Shown here: positions 22,251 to 34,490 of the stretch, piece by piece
Position numbering within the stretch: position 1 is the first letter of the stretch
Layout of the letters: each line of letters starts with the position of its first letter
Assembly (NCBI RefSeq): GCF_036669915.1
Contig: NC_089324.1
Coordinates: forward strand, 8,056,744-8,120,743
Length of the DNA: 64,000 nt
Reading direction: 5' to 3'
Origin: Pocillopora verrucosa
Taxonomy: Eukaryota; Cnidaria; Anthozoa; Scleractinia; Pocilloporidae
Notes under the pieces: generated by a model
Databases searched by the model: none
Told to the model about the DNA's origin: nothing
What the model saw: the letters and a program-made list of their open reading frames with translations, nothing else
Position numbers and translations under genes: made by a program

Positions 22251-25200
22251 CATTGACAATAACTCGACAGCAAGAAATTCCCAAACACACCAGCCTCGTG
22301 GAAAAATTGTGAAGAATGGTATTTCATCTTGATTGCTATCACTTCCAGTTTTGGAGGTTGAGTTACAGTCAAAATTCATTTTCCAATGTGGCTATGTGCG
22401 GTCATACCAATAATAGCGCATGTTTCTTTTTGAAATATTTTTGATTGGCATCTTTGGGAAACTAGTCAGCATAATGAATAGTATAATTTTATGAAGTAGA
22501 GTCATATATTGCGAAAATTTCTTCGTGAGCAGTCGTAAGTATTCGTCGGTAGTCGAAGTATTGTAAACGTATTGAAAGCAAAAGATTTAATTGTAAGTAA
22601 TAGTAGTTATAGGCTGTCCACCTGATTGTATTTGCAACATACAGTGAGTAGTTTTATTATTCTTGTGTTTTCTGAGTAAAAAATGTAATTATTAAAGAGA
22701 TTTCATGTTTCCAAGGGTCTGTCTAATAATAAGTCACAGATGACGTCAAATTGTGGTGAGAACAAGACAGTGGCAAAAGAGGCACAGCTGAGTGCGTCGC
22801 TTCTACAGACCAAACGCATATGGAACACAAAGAGATATCTTCGTCAAACACAACACTGCCGATCAGATTAACAAAAAAATCACGTTTTGATAAAATAAGA
22901 GTAAAAAAAAAGACTAATAGTATTTAGTGTCAAATTAGAATTTAGCTATGTCAGCATATTGACATCCGAAGTATAATTTTGTTTGACTTACGGGTGAATG
23001 GTGAATCGACTATTGCAGATAAACTGACAGTAAACTAACTCCTTTGAAAAAGACGTACCACCCGGTTTTTTCAAACAAACCAAAACTAATTAAAAGCTGA
23101 AGTCAATGTGTTTATTTTCCTTGTCTTCCGCTGCAATTCCAATATTCAAATGGTCCTTTACTAAATAATTTAGGCAAGAAATTTTCGAAAGAGGAGCATC
23201 CGGGAAGTTTGTTATTATTTCACAAAATATGTAGAAAGAGGGTAGGATTTAGAGCGTATTTGTTTTGAATTGGCTTCAATCTTTCATTTAAGTGCTATCA
23301 AATTAATAGAATGGGAAATGGATTAAATTTTGAGCTCGGTAATGAATTAGAGAAATATATTTTTGGTCACGTCACGAGCATGGGACACAGGAAAATTTAC
23401 GATTCCCTCTCGAGGAATGGAATATCAGACCTCCTTGCTCTAGCACTAAGCCACTAGCTCACCACAACGAGTCTCGAAGGATTCACATTGAGGTACGCAA
23501 TAAGGATCCGCAAATTCATTTTAAACAACTGCAGAAAGTACACGAGAGAGCGTGACCACAGCTTTTACTTGTAAATTTGATATACATGTGAAATACACGA
23601 GAAAAGCGTTTGAGAAGCATGTCAAAAGTATGGTCCAATGCACACAGTGTTTCCTCTATATTTTGTTTAGTTCTTGAGCCTGCGTGCGAAAAACGTGTTC
23701 TCACACTTCAGAGCCTTGCACGTTTTAGAGGCTTGACGATGATTTGTGATTGAGCCTGAACAAGCTGGAATTTTAACCTTGGGCCTTTGATCACCCGCGT
23801 AAATATGATTTCCTTTTTAAGAAAAAATAAAACCCAAACCGCCTTTGATTAAGGTCGCATCGGAAACACCAAAAATTTGATAAACGCTACGGTGTCACAG
23901 CGAATTAATACGGCATCTGCATGAAACAACCTATCTGTTTCACTCTCAGAAATGAATTACAGAAATTTTTTTTAACAAAAACTGGAATACTTACCAAAAA
24001 TCATGTAGAAAAGATATGCTTATAACATACTTTAACTTTACTTTAATCTTTAATTGCAATTAAATTGAATCTTAAGGTTATGTCTCTGAGAGGTATAATT
24101 ACCGTATTAACTCCAATAAACGTTCCGGCATTTGATGTTGTCTTGGCTTTTTTTTTTTTTGCGTTTCCGATGCGGTGTTTAATCAATGGCAGCGATTATG
24201 CCAAGATCTTCTTTGTTAAGTCTCTGACATCAATTACAGAGGATCATCTACAAATATATTTCAGAACCGCAGCATGTTTAAAGCTCCAGTAGCTCCCATT
24301 TTGAAGATTCGTTTGAAGGGAGTTGAAGTTAAATGCATTGTAATGAGCCCGTAATTTTTTGTTGCTGTCGTTTTAATTTTTTTAGTCTTTGTTTTTGCCT
24401 ATTTTGGTTTTATTGTTTGTCTTCTTTTATTGTTCTTTTTATCCTGAATAAACGTCGCTTTCTTTCGACTGAGTGAAATTCTCATTTGAGGGCGGTGTAT
24501 CCCTAAGTGGTGTAGAAAGGTTTTCATTTGCTGAAGATCCAAATGTTAATCTCCTTCTAAATTTTCAAGTACTACAACATTTATATCCGCTTATGTTGCT
24601 TAGAAAGCTATTGAATCAGACGTAGCGCTATCCCCCGAAGTTTTAGGTATTGTCAATACAAGGCAAGACCATCAAGATGGATGAAGAGTCCTTGAAAATG
24701 TTGATTAAGTACATGAATGTCTCTTAAGTCCCTGCTTGAGTAGAAGAAATCCTTCACTTAAAATTCATCAGCCCACTTATTTTGCTTTTTTTTTCTGTCC
24801 TTGAAAATGTTTTTAAAACATAGCTTGACAAGGGCAACGATGAAAACAAAGAAGGTAGACTTTTTAGGCGACGAGCCTCTTATGCAGGTGATGATCATCT
24901 TCCACCTGTAATCCTTTCAGCTCACGCAATTTTCTCTGTATCCTGGTGTAACTTGATAGTAAAATAATTTACATGCCGTGTCCACTTCAGTTTTCTTGAA
25001 AAGCAAAAAACTTCCTAGCTCTGTATGGGCCTCTTTCGTTCCACGAAAATGTAAAAAAAAAAAACCGGAGGGTAAAAAGAGTCATTCTCTACTGTAAAGC
25101 CCACATCAGTCTAAGTTATATTTTTAGTACCCACTTTCGATGAATGAATAAAAATGTTTAGTATCAAAGAACATAACGTTTCCCGTTAGATTAGAGTATA

Positions 25201-25490
25201 CACAAAAGAACCGGAACAGATGATTTCCTATTCAAGAATTGGCTAACCAATTTCCTTCGCTTTTTCCTCCTTTTAAATGCCATCGGGGTAGAACTTCAGA
25301 TTCTTTAAATGCTTAAACTTTTAAAACTGTCAATATGGGTGTGTGCTAAAAACTTTAAGCTCATGCCGGTCGATTTTGCTTTCATAATTCCACAAACTTT
25401 AGATGCATTTTTCTCGACAAAAAGGTTTTTTACAGACGTTTAGTGGGGTTCTATCTCACTTTAAGGCAAAACTAATCGAAACAAATCGTA
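22251..25490. other. Noncoding 5' region of the unit B CRD gene
   Basis: Aligns to 11,626-15,385 and 34,491-38,320, without the 400-bp block of A. No conserved frame is seen. Confidence 0.6.
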
Positions 25491-25719
25491 GCCAATAAAG
25501 ATTTGCGCAAAGCTATAAAGCTCAGTAATCAAATTCACTATTTTCGGTAAATCTCGTTTAGCTAATCGTATCAGTTGTACAGTCCAGACAAGGTCATTGC
25601 CATTGACTGGTTAACGAAACCTTAAGCTAGGATAAACATTTCATCACCATTTTGACAAGAATTACGTACATAAAGGGCTTGAGTCAGATATCGACAACAC
25701 TCTCGCAATAACCATTGCA
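25491..25719 (+). promoter_or_regulatory. Conserved proximal promoter, unit B CRD gene
   Basis: Near-identical to the unit A region. The TATA-like CATAAAGG is at 25,669-25,676. Sequence further upstream is deleted relative to A and C, so this copy keeps only the proximal part adjoined to more distant DNA. Its expression could differ. Confidence 0.45.
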
Positions 25720-26997
25720 ATGGCTGAAATTCAGTGCGTCGTTTTCACGACCTTGCTGCTTTTGAGTGCGCTCACCTGCGTTTCTGGTAAAATAGGAAAA
25801 TGTGAGAAGATCAAAATACCATTGTGCCAAGGCATTGGCTACAACTTCACTTCCATGCCAAACATGTTCAACCACGACACGCAGGAAGAGGCAGCGCTTG
25901 AAGTTCATCAATTTTGGCCGCTAGTAGAGATCAAGTGTTCGGCGGACCTGAAGCTTTTCCTCTGTTCCATGTTTGCTCCAAACTGCCAGGCAAACGTCAA
26001 AAAAAGAGTTCCACCATGTCGTTCGATTTGTGAAAGGGCAAGAGATGGTTGTGCGCGTTTACTGCGTCAGTATGGCTTTTCTTGGCCCAAACGCATGAGA
26101 TGCAAAACGTTTCCTGAACACGGTGGCGATGAACCGTGCATGGAAGGAAACGGAATTGTAGCGAACGGAACGTCAACGACAGCTCATCCATTAGAGCCTG
26201 TTCTTCCGAAGAAAACAACCCCATTTAAGAAATGTGAGAAGATCAAAGTACCTTTGTGTCAGGGCATCGGCTACAACTTCACCTACATGCCAAACATGTT
26301 CAACCACGACACACAGGAAGAGGCGGCGCTTGAAGTTCATCAATTCTGGCCGCTAGTCGAGATCAAGTGTTCGGTAGACCTGAAGCTCTTTCTGTGCTCC
26401 ATTTATACTCCTATATGTCAGCCGAACTATAGGAAAGAAATTCCCCCATGTCGATCACTTTGCCAACAAGCAAGGGAAGGTTGTGCGCCTCTTATGCGCC
26501 AGTACGGCTTTTCGTGGCCCAAGCGAATGAGATGCGAAAATTTTCCGAAACTCGGCCAAAAGATATGCATAGGACCAAACAGAAATTCAGCTAAAGGATC
26601 CGTAACGACACCTTTACCCTCAGTCGCTGTAAAGAAATGTAAAAGGATAAAAATACCTTTCTGCCAGGGTATTGGCTACAACCGTACATCACTGCCAAAC
26701 ATCAAAGAGGAAGAAGCCGTCTATTTCCAACAGCTCAGGCCACTATTTGGAGGCAAGTGTTCTCCAAATCTGAAGCTCTTTCTTTGCTCTATGTACGCTC
26801 CTGAATGCCGACCGAATGTCACAGACCCACTTCCTCCTTGTCGCTCGACTTGCAAACAAGCGAAGAGAGGTTGTGCTCCTTTCATGCGCCTACATCACGT
26901 TCGCTGGCCAAAGAGAATGAGATGCAAAAATTTTCCAAAAGCTGGCGGCAAGAAGTCGTGCATAGATCCGAACGGGATTGTACATAAGGGTGCATAA
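25720..26997 (+). CDS. Secreted triple Frizzled-CRD protein, copy B
   Basis: Single exon, 425 residues, same architecture as copy A: signal peptide 1-23 and three ten-cysteine CRDs with all thirty cysteines present. Position 345 is Gly, so there is no unpaired cysteine. Differences from A are scattered: WPL for WPF, ARLLRQ for ARLMRQ, SVDLK for SADLK in CRD2, CQQARE for CQKARE, IKEEEA for IKDEDA, RMRC for RLRC in CRD3. The 5' part matches copy C at most variable sites, the middle matches A, and the 3' part is distinct from both. Function is as for copy A, by inference. Confidence 0.9.
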   Translation: MAEIQCVVFTTLLLLSALTCVSGKIGKCEKIKIPLCQGIGYNFTSMPNMFNHDTQEEAALEVHQFWPLVEIKCSADLKLFLCSMFAPNCQANVKKRVPPCRSICERARDGCARLLRQYGFSWPKRMRCKTFPEHGGDEPCMEGNGIVANGTSTTAHPLEPVLPKKTTPFKKCEKIKVPLCQGIGYNFTYMPNMFNHDTQEEAALEVHQFWPLVEIKCSVDLKLFLCSIYTPICQPNYRKEIPPCRSLCQQAREGCAPLMRQYGFSWPKRMRCENFPKLGQKICIGPNRNSAKGSVTTPLPSVAVKKCKRIKIPFCQGIGYNRTSLPNIKEEEAVYFQQLRPLFGGKCSPNLKLFLCSMYAPECRPNVTDPLPPCRSTCKQAKRGCAPFMRLHHVRWPKRMRCKNFPKAGGKKSCIDPNGIVHKGA

Positions 26998-28695
26998 ATA
27001 ATACCTCCACGACAACATCTGCAGCTACTACCAAACACAGCAGAGAACCAAAAAGACTGAGTTTTAAACCGCAACATTTGTGCGCCATTTTCTAATAATG
27101 GCCGTCATTTATATCATCAGTCATATCTCGTTTTGCGTTAGATTTGTTATTTGGAAAAACAAGCCATACGGTAATGATGAAGTGGATTAGCGAAAGCTGG
27201 CGATTTCTAATCTTAAATTTCATAAGCAGTTTAAAGCCTTGTTTGAACTTTAAAATTGATCTTTCAAGTTCACTTCAACTCTTCTTCTATTTCCGAGAAA
27301 GATGTGCGCTCTTTCAGTCTAGCGGAGTAAAGTAAACAAATATTAATTTGTTATTGAAGTCATAGTAAAAGTTATATGAAATATAATTTTCAAATGTGAT
27401 GGGCAGGTAGCCTTGTAAAGATCCTTTCCAAGTCAAGTTTAAATTACTCTATAAAAAACAAAAATATCAGTAATCTTTGAAATAAAAGTTATATTCAATG
27501 TTTTTCTTGGCCGACCAGTGCACATAAATCGAAGTTGTGTGAAATAAATAAATAAAGTCTTCTCATGCTGTATCACACCCTTCCTCTCGCATTTTTTTAA
27601 TTCTTAACAGAAGTGTTTTTTGTTGCCATAGCAGTTGATAACAGGTACTTTTGTTGATTCACAACAATCACTCTTGTCTAAGGCGGTTTAGCACTAATCT
27701 TCATGTGTTCGTAAACCCTTCGGTAGACATCATATCCTTGACCCTATGCGGTGGCCCATTTGAACATATCGTGCACAAGGTATGGCCTGAGCCAAGGTGC
27801 CAACTGAAAGTCGTTGTTTGCTACCTCGTGTTGATTAATTCAGCTCTGCTAAGTCTTCTCGCAATCAAAGAATATTCATTGTTCTCTTGAAAATAGCGTC
27901 ATAATATCAACGAAACGTCAACTTTTGGGTAAACCTTCTTGTTCTGTATTTCCAAATTTAAGTTTGTATTGTGGCGTTTACGCCGTTCCCCTGTTAAATA
28001 AGGCTATTGTGTTTGCGCTTGAGTTGACCCTTAAACTACAAAGATCTGATTAATTCTCTCTGGCTGCTACGCATTTCCTTGCAGAATAGTCACGAGAATC
28101 TGGTGTTAAATCAAGATAGCAATTTCTACCTGATAAGTTTGAGTATTCTCATTACCTGTTTGTTAAATAATGTATGAGTGTTATAGTGAGAAGTTACATG
28201 TTAATCCGGCATTACTGGGAGTTAAAGTGTGAAGCTGAATGAGTGAAGCAAAATGGCCTGGTTACTAACTTAATCTACATGCTAAGAAGTATTTTTCACA
28301 TCTTCTTAGATGCTTCTAATTAAATCGGTGTAATGATACAGGACTCTTCCAAACGCACCTTCCGTGAGCTGGGTACATCTTTTGCAAATGCTTTTCCAAG
28401 TAAACAAATAAACGCCTGAGTTGAATTTAATTCCTCTAATTTCTACTTTCATCACTATTAATATTATTATCGAGTACTATCTCTGATTTAAATGTAATTT
28501 ACTTTTCTTTCTTTTTACTTTGGCTTTGGAGACCGGGAAGAAAAAATTTTTCGTAGCAATATATCCATTTGGAATGAAACCAATAAAAATAAGACCTCGT
28601 GTTTATTCCAAACATTGACAAAGGAGAGTTATCTATAAAAAATTTTCCTTCCTTTGCTGGCTCGTTTTCTTCGTTTTTACAGAGTGAACCTACAG
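26998..28695. other. 3' flank of CRD copy B
   Basis: Noncoding and parallel to 16,895-18,530. It keeps AATAAA signals and a polypyrimidine plus TTTTTACAG acceptor-like site near 28,681, just before the exon-like stretch. Confidence 0.5.
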
Positions 28696-28969
28696 TGAAG
28701 AATCAAAATCAACGCTAACAAAGTACATCAGAGATAAGACGACACAAACAGATTGTCATATATTATTTTTAAGACAGACCGGGTGTAGTCAACGATATCT
28801 GAAGAGTCTGGACTCAGAGAGATGGAATAATACATGACAGGAGGTTAAAAAAAAGAACAAAAGTTATGTTCATTCAGAAATAGTGTTTGATCTGCGTCAC
28901 CCTGAAGGACTGGACATTATTTCAGCTAAAGTTAGCGAGCCTCTTCTCTTTCCTTTATATGATATTTAA
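28696..28969 (+). pseudogene. Unrecognised terminal exon, unit B, with one in-frame stop
   Basis: It is 274 nt, exactly the length of the unit C version, with no indels. The frame begins after a CCTACAG acceptor-like site and reads EESKSTLTKYIRDKTTQTD, then RYLKSLDSERWNNT, a TGA, QEVKKKNKSYVHSEIV, and ends PLYDI and stop. A single TGA replaces the Arg codon seen in C. It resembles a recently inactivated exon of a gene I cannot name. Confidence 0.5.
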
Positions 28970-30959
28970 GACACAATCTCTTAGATCCAGAGTTGGGTGA
29001 CAAAGTTCAAACCGCATCATTTTTGCAGTGCCTTGCCTCTCATAAAATAACTAAAGGAGTTCTCTTATTTTCTCCGTTGAAAGTTTAATCTAAAAAAAGC
29101 GGAGTAAAATTATTGAAATAACCTCTTCTTTGTGTCTTCGTTGTCGCAATTAAGAACTTACGAAAAAGAAATAGTCCCTCCTTTACAGTATTTTTTTATT
29201 TGTTTGTTAGGTTGATTTTTTTGTTGTTGTTGTGGTTGCTTGAGGAATGATATGGTTAATTCCATTTCTTCGATGTTAACCTGACTAAGAAAGCTAGGAA
29301 CCATCTGGTTAAAGGTTAAGGACTGAATCAGAACACAAACGTTACAAATTAATTATTCTGTCTTGCGTGTGACTTACAAGCATTACCACATGCACTTGGC
29401 ACCTGCATTTGCGTGTTTTAGCATGTAATTTGAGGCCTTTTTAGCGCGCAAAGCTCAATTTGCTGAGATGAGACTGACAAGATTTACCTGCCAAGTGCAC
29501 ATCTGCTAACGGAAATTCTACAGTGATGTCATTCCATGTGGCGGCTTGTAGGAGCACACGACACGCATTTTTTTCCATTGTTTTTCTCAGTTTGATATTT
29601 TTCAAAGTTCTATTCTAACCTTCAAGTCGAGCTGGATCTCTTTCAAATCTTTTCTTCCCTCTAAGAAGAGCTCTTTTATCATCAAAGTTGTCGCGAAGAC
29701 AGGGAACTAGTAAAATTCGTCTGACTGTCATTTCGTCTGGAGTTGGCTATTTTGCGATAAGTCTAACGACTCCGTGGCAAAGACATAATTATGTAGGTTC
29801 TAGAGCGTGTCACAACTTACAATAACATAAAATCACACTATAAAATCCTTTGATGTACTAGCAGCTCAGAGGCTGAAGAGACGTCTTCCATGGATGGTAA
29901 CGCTTATTTAGAACTGACTTCAGCTAGTAATTTTATAAGTCCGCGAGAGGTCAACATTGGAATCCACATAACTTGCCTCAATCTGCTGTTCAGTTCACTA
30001 TTTGTGTTTTGAGAATCCATTGTATTGGCCATTATATGACGGCTAACTATTAATTTCTTTCTGTTAAAGTTAGAAGAAAAATTTAACGGTTAACCTTTTT
30101 TAACAGTAACGGATAAAATTCGACAATTTTTACACCTAATTTGCTAAATTATTTTACCGTCTTAAGGCGAAATAACTGTTAGTCCCATTTATTTCAAATT
30201 TAAAACAGCTTTGGTTTGCGCGCGCCGATCTTAGCGTGCGCTTAAAATAATGCAGAAGTTCGTGACACGAATTTATCCCGAGCTCACTAAAATCTCGAAT
30301 TCGTGCTAGGAACGACTATACAACGGTCAAAAAATGTTCTACGTCTAAATCAACATGTCTCTTTCATCAAATTGGCATGGTCGACACTCGAATAAGTTTC
30401 GCTCATGATAAGATTAACGTTTCAGTCGGGTCTCATTTTCTTACTGTTGCTAATAATCTGTTCTTGCACTGTTAGTTTATTATGCAGTCTTGTGCAGGCT
30501 TTCTCATTTGTTAATTTTAGCCATTTTACAACTAACGATTGATTTTTTTTCCGCTAAAGTTAGCAGAGGAAAATTTCTCGGCTAACTATTTCCACTACTA
30601 ACGATACAACTTCACGATTTTTTTTGTCTAACGGCTTCGTCGTTTTTTCTGTTTTACGGCTAATGGTTAACCCCGTTGAGATCCTCTAGTGACGAGGTTG
30701 AAAAACTTTCCTGTGGCGAAAAGGTTACGACATTAGGAAAAGAAAGAAGCAGAAAGATATCACGCTCGTTAACTTGAATATAACCCTTAGGTTAATGCCA
30801 ATAATTACCAAATAACCAGGGAACCAAAATAAGTTTTGTAGAGTTTAAATATCCCCATCCAAAGCTACCATAGGAGCTTAGATTCACTGTCCTGAGTGCA
30901 GCCGTCTCTTCCACCGACACATCGGGTAGCGGGAGCAGAGCACAGGCCTAACCTCTCTT
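28970..30959. other. Noncoding tail of unit B
   Basis: Parallel to the tail of unit A, with the same TAACGG-type repeat pair and the same end junction. No gene is seen. Confidence 0.6.
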
Positions 30960-31412
30960 AATCAAAACCTCAAACTAAATAATTTGAGATAAGCTATCAA
31001 CAGCCTGAATTTGAACACTTGGAAGACTGTTAAATTGAACTATCAACTGTAATGTTCTATTTACTGATGGTTTTTTTTCTTCCATAAATGCTCTTACAGT
31101 TTGATTTATCACTGGCATAGTAGTAGGAAGTTCAGTTTTGTCTGTAATGATACAAAATGATCAGCAATCATCATGGCTTTGTTTCAAATTTCGCTTCCTT
31201 TGATTTCTGAGTGATCAATAGTAACATATATGTAAGAACAATGATCAGAAATTTATGTAGTTTTGTAAAAAAGGTGTATAGATAGTCATGACCAACAAAT
31301 GAGATAGCTACTTCTTGGGTATCTAGTGTTTCTAAATCAACTGATAGTTACCAGCCAGACAAAATCTGCAGCTAGATTCAGTTACTGCAAGTTACATGTA
31401 ATGTTGTTACAG

Positions 31413-32664
31413 CATGTGTATGCACTACAACAACTTGAGGGTCATCTCAAAGAGGGCGCTTGTGCTTTAGATGTTGGTTCAGGGAGTGGCTATCTCACAG
31501 CTGCTATGGCTTATATGGTGAGTACCAATTAGTATTAACATGCTCATGTATAGTAAGAAATTGAGAATTTACTATTGTCCATCATTTTTATCTATTTGTG
31601 AAACATTAACTCCATTATTATCTGTATCACTGTCATTATTGTATCAGTACTCTAGAACTGTGACTGTGGTAGTAAATTGGCAATAAAGACAACAAGACAA
31701 CTTGGTTTAATCAACTCAGTTAATAATGTAAATTTTCCTCCATGAAGAGGTTCTAAAGCTGACGTGTCGGTGTTGGCCCTAGGTTAGATCTCATTCTTTC
31801 CCATTTTTTAAATAAGTAAATCAACTTTATTTGACAAGAGTATCACTTAACAGTTATTCAACTGAAAAACTAGTGGTCTGAATCCTTTGAAACTTCAGGT
31901 TGGAGAAAGTGGAAAGGTTCATGGAATTGATCATATTGATAAGCTTGTCAAAGATTCTTTGGCTAATATTAAAAGAGGGAAGCCTGAACTTCTTGAAAAG
32001 GGCAGAGTCAAAATTGTCTGTAAGTGTTTCATTTTCTTGCATAAGTGTGGCTGTAGAAAAATTTGTCCAAATCAATTGTTGCTGACGGCTGCATGTCACT
32101 CCAATTGAAAATTGCATTTGTTCCATTTACTGCAGCTGGTGATGGGCGCAAAGGTTATGAACCTGGGCAGCCCTACGATGCAATCCATGTGGGAGCAGCT
32201 GCAGCAGAATTACCGTCTGCTGTGAGTAGAAGATAAACTTAAATCTTAAATTTAACATGAACCCTTCTTTGGAAAATGTGGATATGTGATTTGTATACCA
32301 CATTTACAGTAGTTTGCTTAACCTTTTAACTCCCTTTGTGACCAAGGCAGAATTTTTCTTGCAATATCAATACAATATCAAGCAGACAACTAATGCGCAG
32401 CATTAAATAGCATTCTTTGAAATAGAATAATCTTTTAGTGAATAACATTCATTTATTTTCATATGTATATACATTTTTTACCCCAAGCTTCTAGAGCAGC
32501 TTAAACCAGGAGGTCGTCTTATTTTTCCAGTGGGAGCAGAAGCGCGGAATCAGGTTCTTGAACAGCATGATTTACTTGAGGATGGTCAGATTATGAAGAA
32601 GAATCTGATGGGTGTCATCTATATCCCACTCTGTGATAAAAAAAACACCAGTGGTCAGGTTGTA
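31413..32664 (+). pseudogene. PCMT1: PCMT1 partial duplicate, exons 4-7
   Basis: Exons at 31,413-31,517, 31,899-32,019, 32,136-32,221 and 32,488-32,664 have intact GT/AG sites and the same phases as PCMT1. They keep [32 protein letters not shown] and LKPGGRLIF. The frame is open to the end except for one extra A in an A-run near 32,641 (seven A instead of six), which swaps only the last nine or so residues for TPVVRL-type sequence. Exons 1-3 were not included in the duplication, so no local start exists. It could still be spliced from the upstream PCMT1 exons 1-3, but the simplest view is a truncated pseudogene. Confidence 0.82.
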
Positions 32665-33798
32665 AGCTGTCTTAAACTTTTATGGCTGTTTCTTAAACTG
32701 TTTTGATTTTTGTTCAAAGTGGATTGAATATTTCCTTTTGCATGTATGTGTTCCAATGGACCTACAATCTTATGAAGAATTGAAAGAAATTACTGTTTTC
32801 AGTCACTGAGTTGAATGGGAGTCAGCTGGCATAGATTTGGCTGAAAGGGCCTTAGCCTGTGTTGGTTTGTCAATCAAATATGAAAGTGTATACAGGCAAC
32901 ACTGGGTTACATGAGAGCTGTTTATTCCAGCACAGTTTATATGATCTCTCAATTTGCTCCTCTCTTTTTCTATTTTTAGAGTTCTAAATAAAAGAAATAG
33001 GCTACAAGTGGATTTTGAAGAAAGCCAATAGCATATTTCAGGCTTTAATGCTAGTTTTGTCTGTAACTTGTTACTGTTCAAGCATTCTTATCAATGACAT
33101 AAAATCTTAAACAGAAGCTCTCTTCAATGAAAAGTTCTGCATACTTTAGTATGAAAGGTGAAAAGGAAGAATGAACAATTTCTTCAGATGGTTTAAGCGG
33201 AGGATCTTTTAAATGGAAACAATACTAAAAAGTGTGTTTTTATTACTAAGATATTTGTTATTTGTCTAGTTGTCAAGAGGTAGGTAGACATTATCATTAA
33301 AAGTTCAACAACAGCTTACACTGGTGTACACGCGTTTGAGGGATCATTGTTCATACCTTCACCTGTCAACTGAGACTAACTCCCCCCTCTAATGTCCAAA
33401 GTTGAACCCCATACAGAGTGCTTATTGTGGTTGCTAGTCATGCGCAAAAGATCGTTCACATTGCAGCCGAAGTCACGAAACCAGAACAAAGGTCTTGCGA
33501 TCGATCAAACATATCAGATGGAATATCACACCCCTAATGGTTTCAAAAAAAGAACAGCAGACCATAGATATAATGTATGAATGCATTCATATCATACAGG
33601 AACTAGAGAAAAAGTTCATATTCAAGACAGCCGTTCTGCTTCTTCGCATGATGATGAAATTAACAAATAGATTCCATGTTGCTGTGCGTCTTCGCAGTAA
33701 TAAATAACAAACGATGTCAAAATGTGGTTAGACCAATTATTATATATTAAAGAAGGAAAATCTTGTTGATGGTGACGTGATCTATGCGTCTGTCCTCC
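32665..33798. other. Noncoding between PCMT1 copy and CRD pseudogene, unit C
   Basis: Alignable to 9,732-10,887. No conserved frame is seen. Confidence 0.55.
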
Positions 33799-34490
33799 TA
33801 TAGATCATGAGAAAGAACCAATCAAAATTGTTCGGCGGACCAGAAGCTCTTCCTCTGTTTTCATGTATGCCCTTTACCTGCCAGCCAAACGTCTAAAAAG
33901 AAGCTCCACCACGTTGGCCGATTTGTGAACGGGCAAGAGCTAGGAGATGGTTGTGCATGTGTGCCTCTTATGCGTCAGCATGGCTTTTCGTGGCCCAAAC
34001 GCATGAGATGCATGTCGTTTCCTGAACTCGTCGGTGATAAGCCGTGCATGGAAGGAAACAGAATTGTAGCAAATGGAACCTCAAGGACACCTCATTCCTC
34101 AGTGCCTGTTCTCCCAACGGAAACAACCCAGTTAAGAAATGTGAGAGAGTGACGAGTGGCTGTTCTTTCAACGAATAAAACCGCAGAAAAGAAATGTGAA
34201 AGGATAAAAGTACCTTTGGTGAAGATGTTGGCTACAACTTCACTTTCATGTCAAACATGACGTAAAAAGAAGCAGCGCTTGAAGCTCATTAATTCCTTCC
34301 GTCTATCAGCAACCAGTGCTCCCCAGTCCTGAGGCTCTTTCTCTGCTCCATTTGTGTTCCCACCTGTCAACCAAATGTCACAGACCAAATTTCTCCTTGC
34401 CACTCCCTTTTTACTCAAGGGAAAAGGTGTGCACCTGTTATGTGCCAGTATGGCTTTCGATGGCTAGCTAGCGGCAACAGACTACGCGTA
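33799..34490 (+). pseudogene. Frizzled-CRD pseudogene, unit C
   Basis: Same pseudogene as in A and B. The CRD1 tail is open over 33,925-34,152 (MRQHGFSWPKRMRC and GDKPCMEGN visible), then shifted. It shares the TGACGTAA break with A and B. It is shortened at the 3' end: after GGCTTTCGATGG the sequence jumps to AGCTAGCGGCAACAGACTAC and the terminal CRD2 piece is lost. Confidence 0.8.

Larger units (their letters stand above)
20760..30959 (+). repeat. Tandem segmental duplication, unit B (about 10.2 kb)
   Basis: Second direct copy. The junction sequence at its start is the same as at the start of unit C (ACAGGCCTAACCTCTCTTAA then TCAAAACCTCAAAC), as expected from unequal crossing-over. It lacks most of the PCMT1 part and its 3' flank (deletion after 21,281). 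It also lacks about 280 bp upstream of the CRD gene (near 25,400) and about 105 bp near 30,490. Confidence 0.9.
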
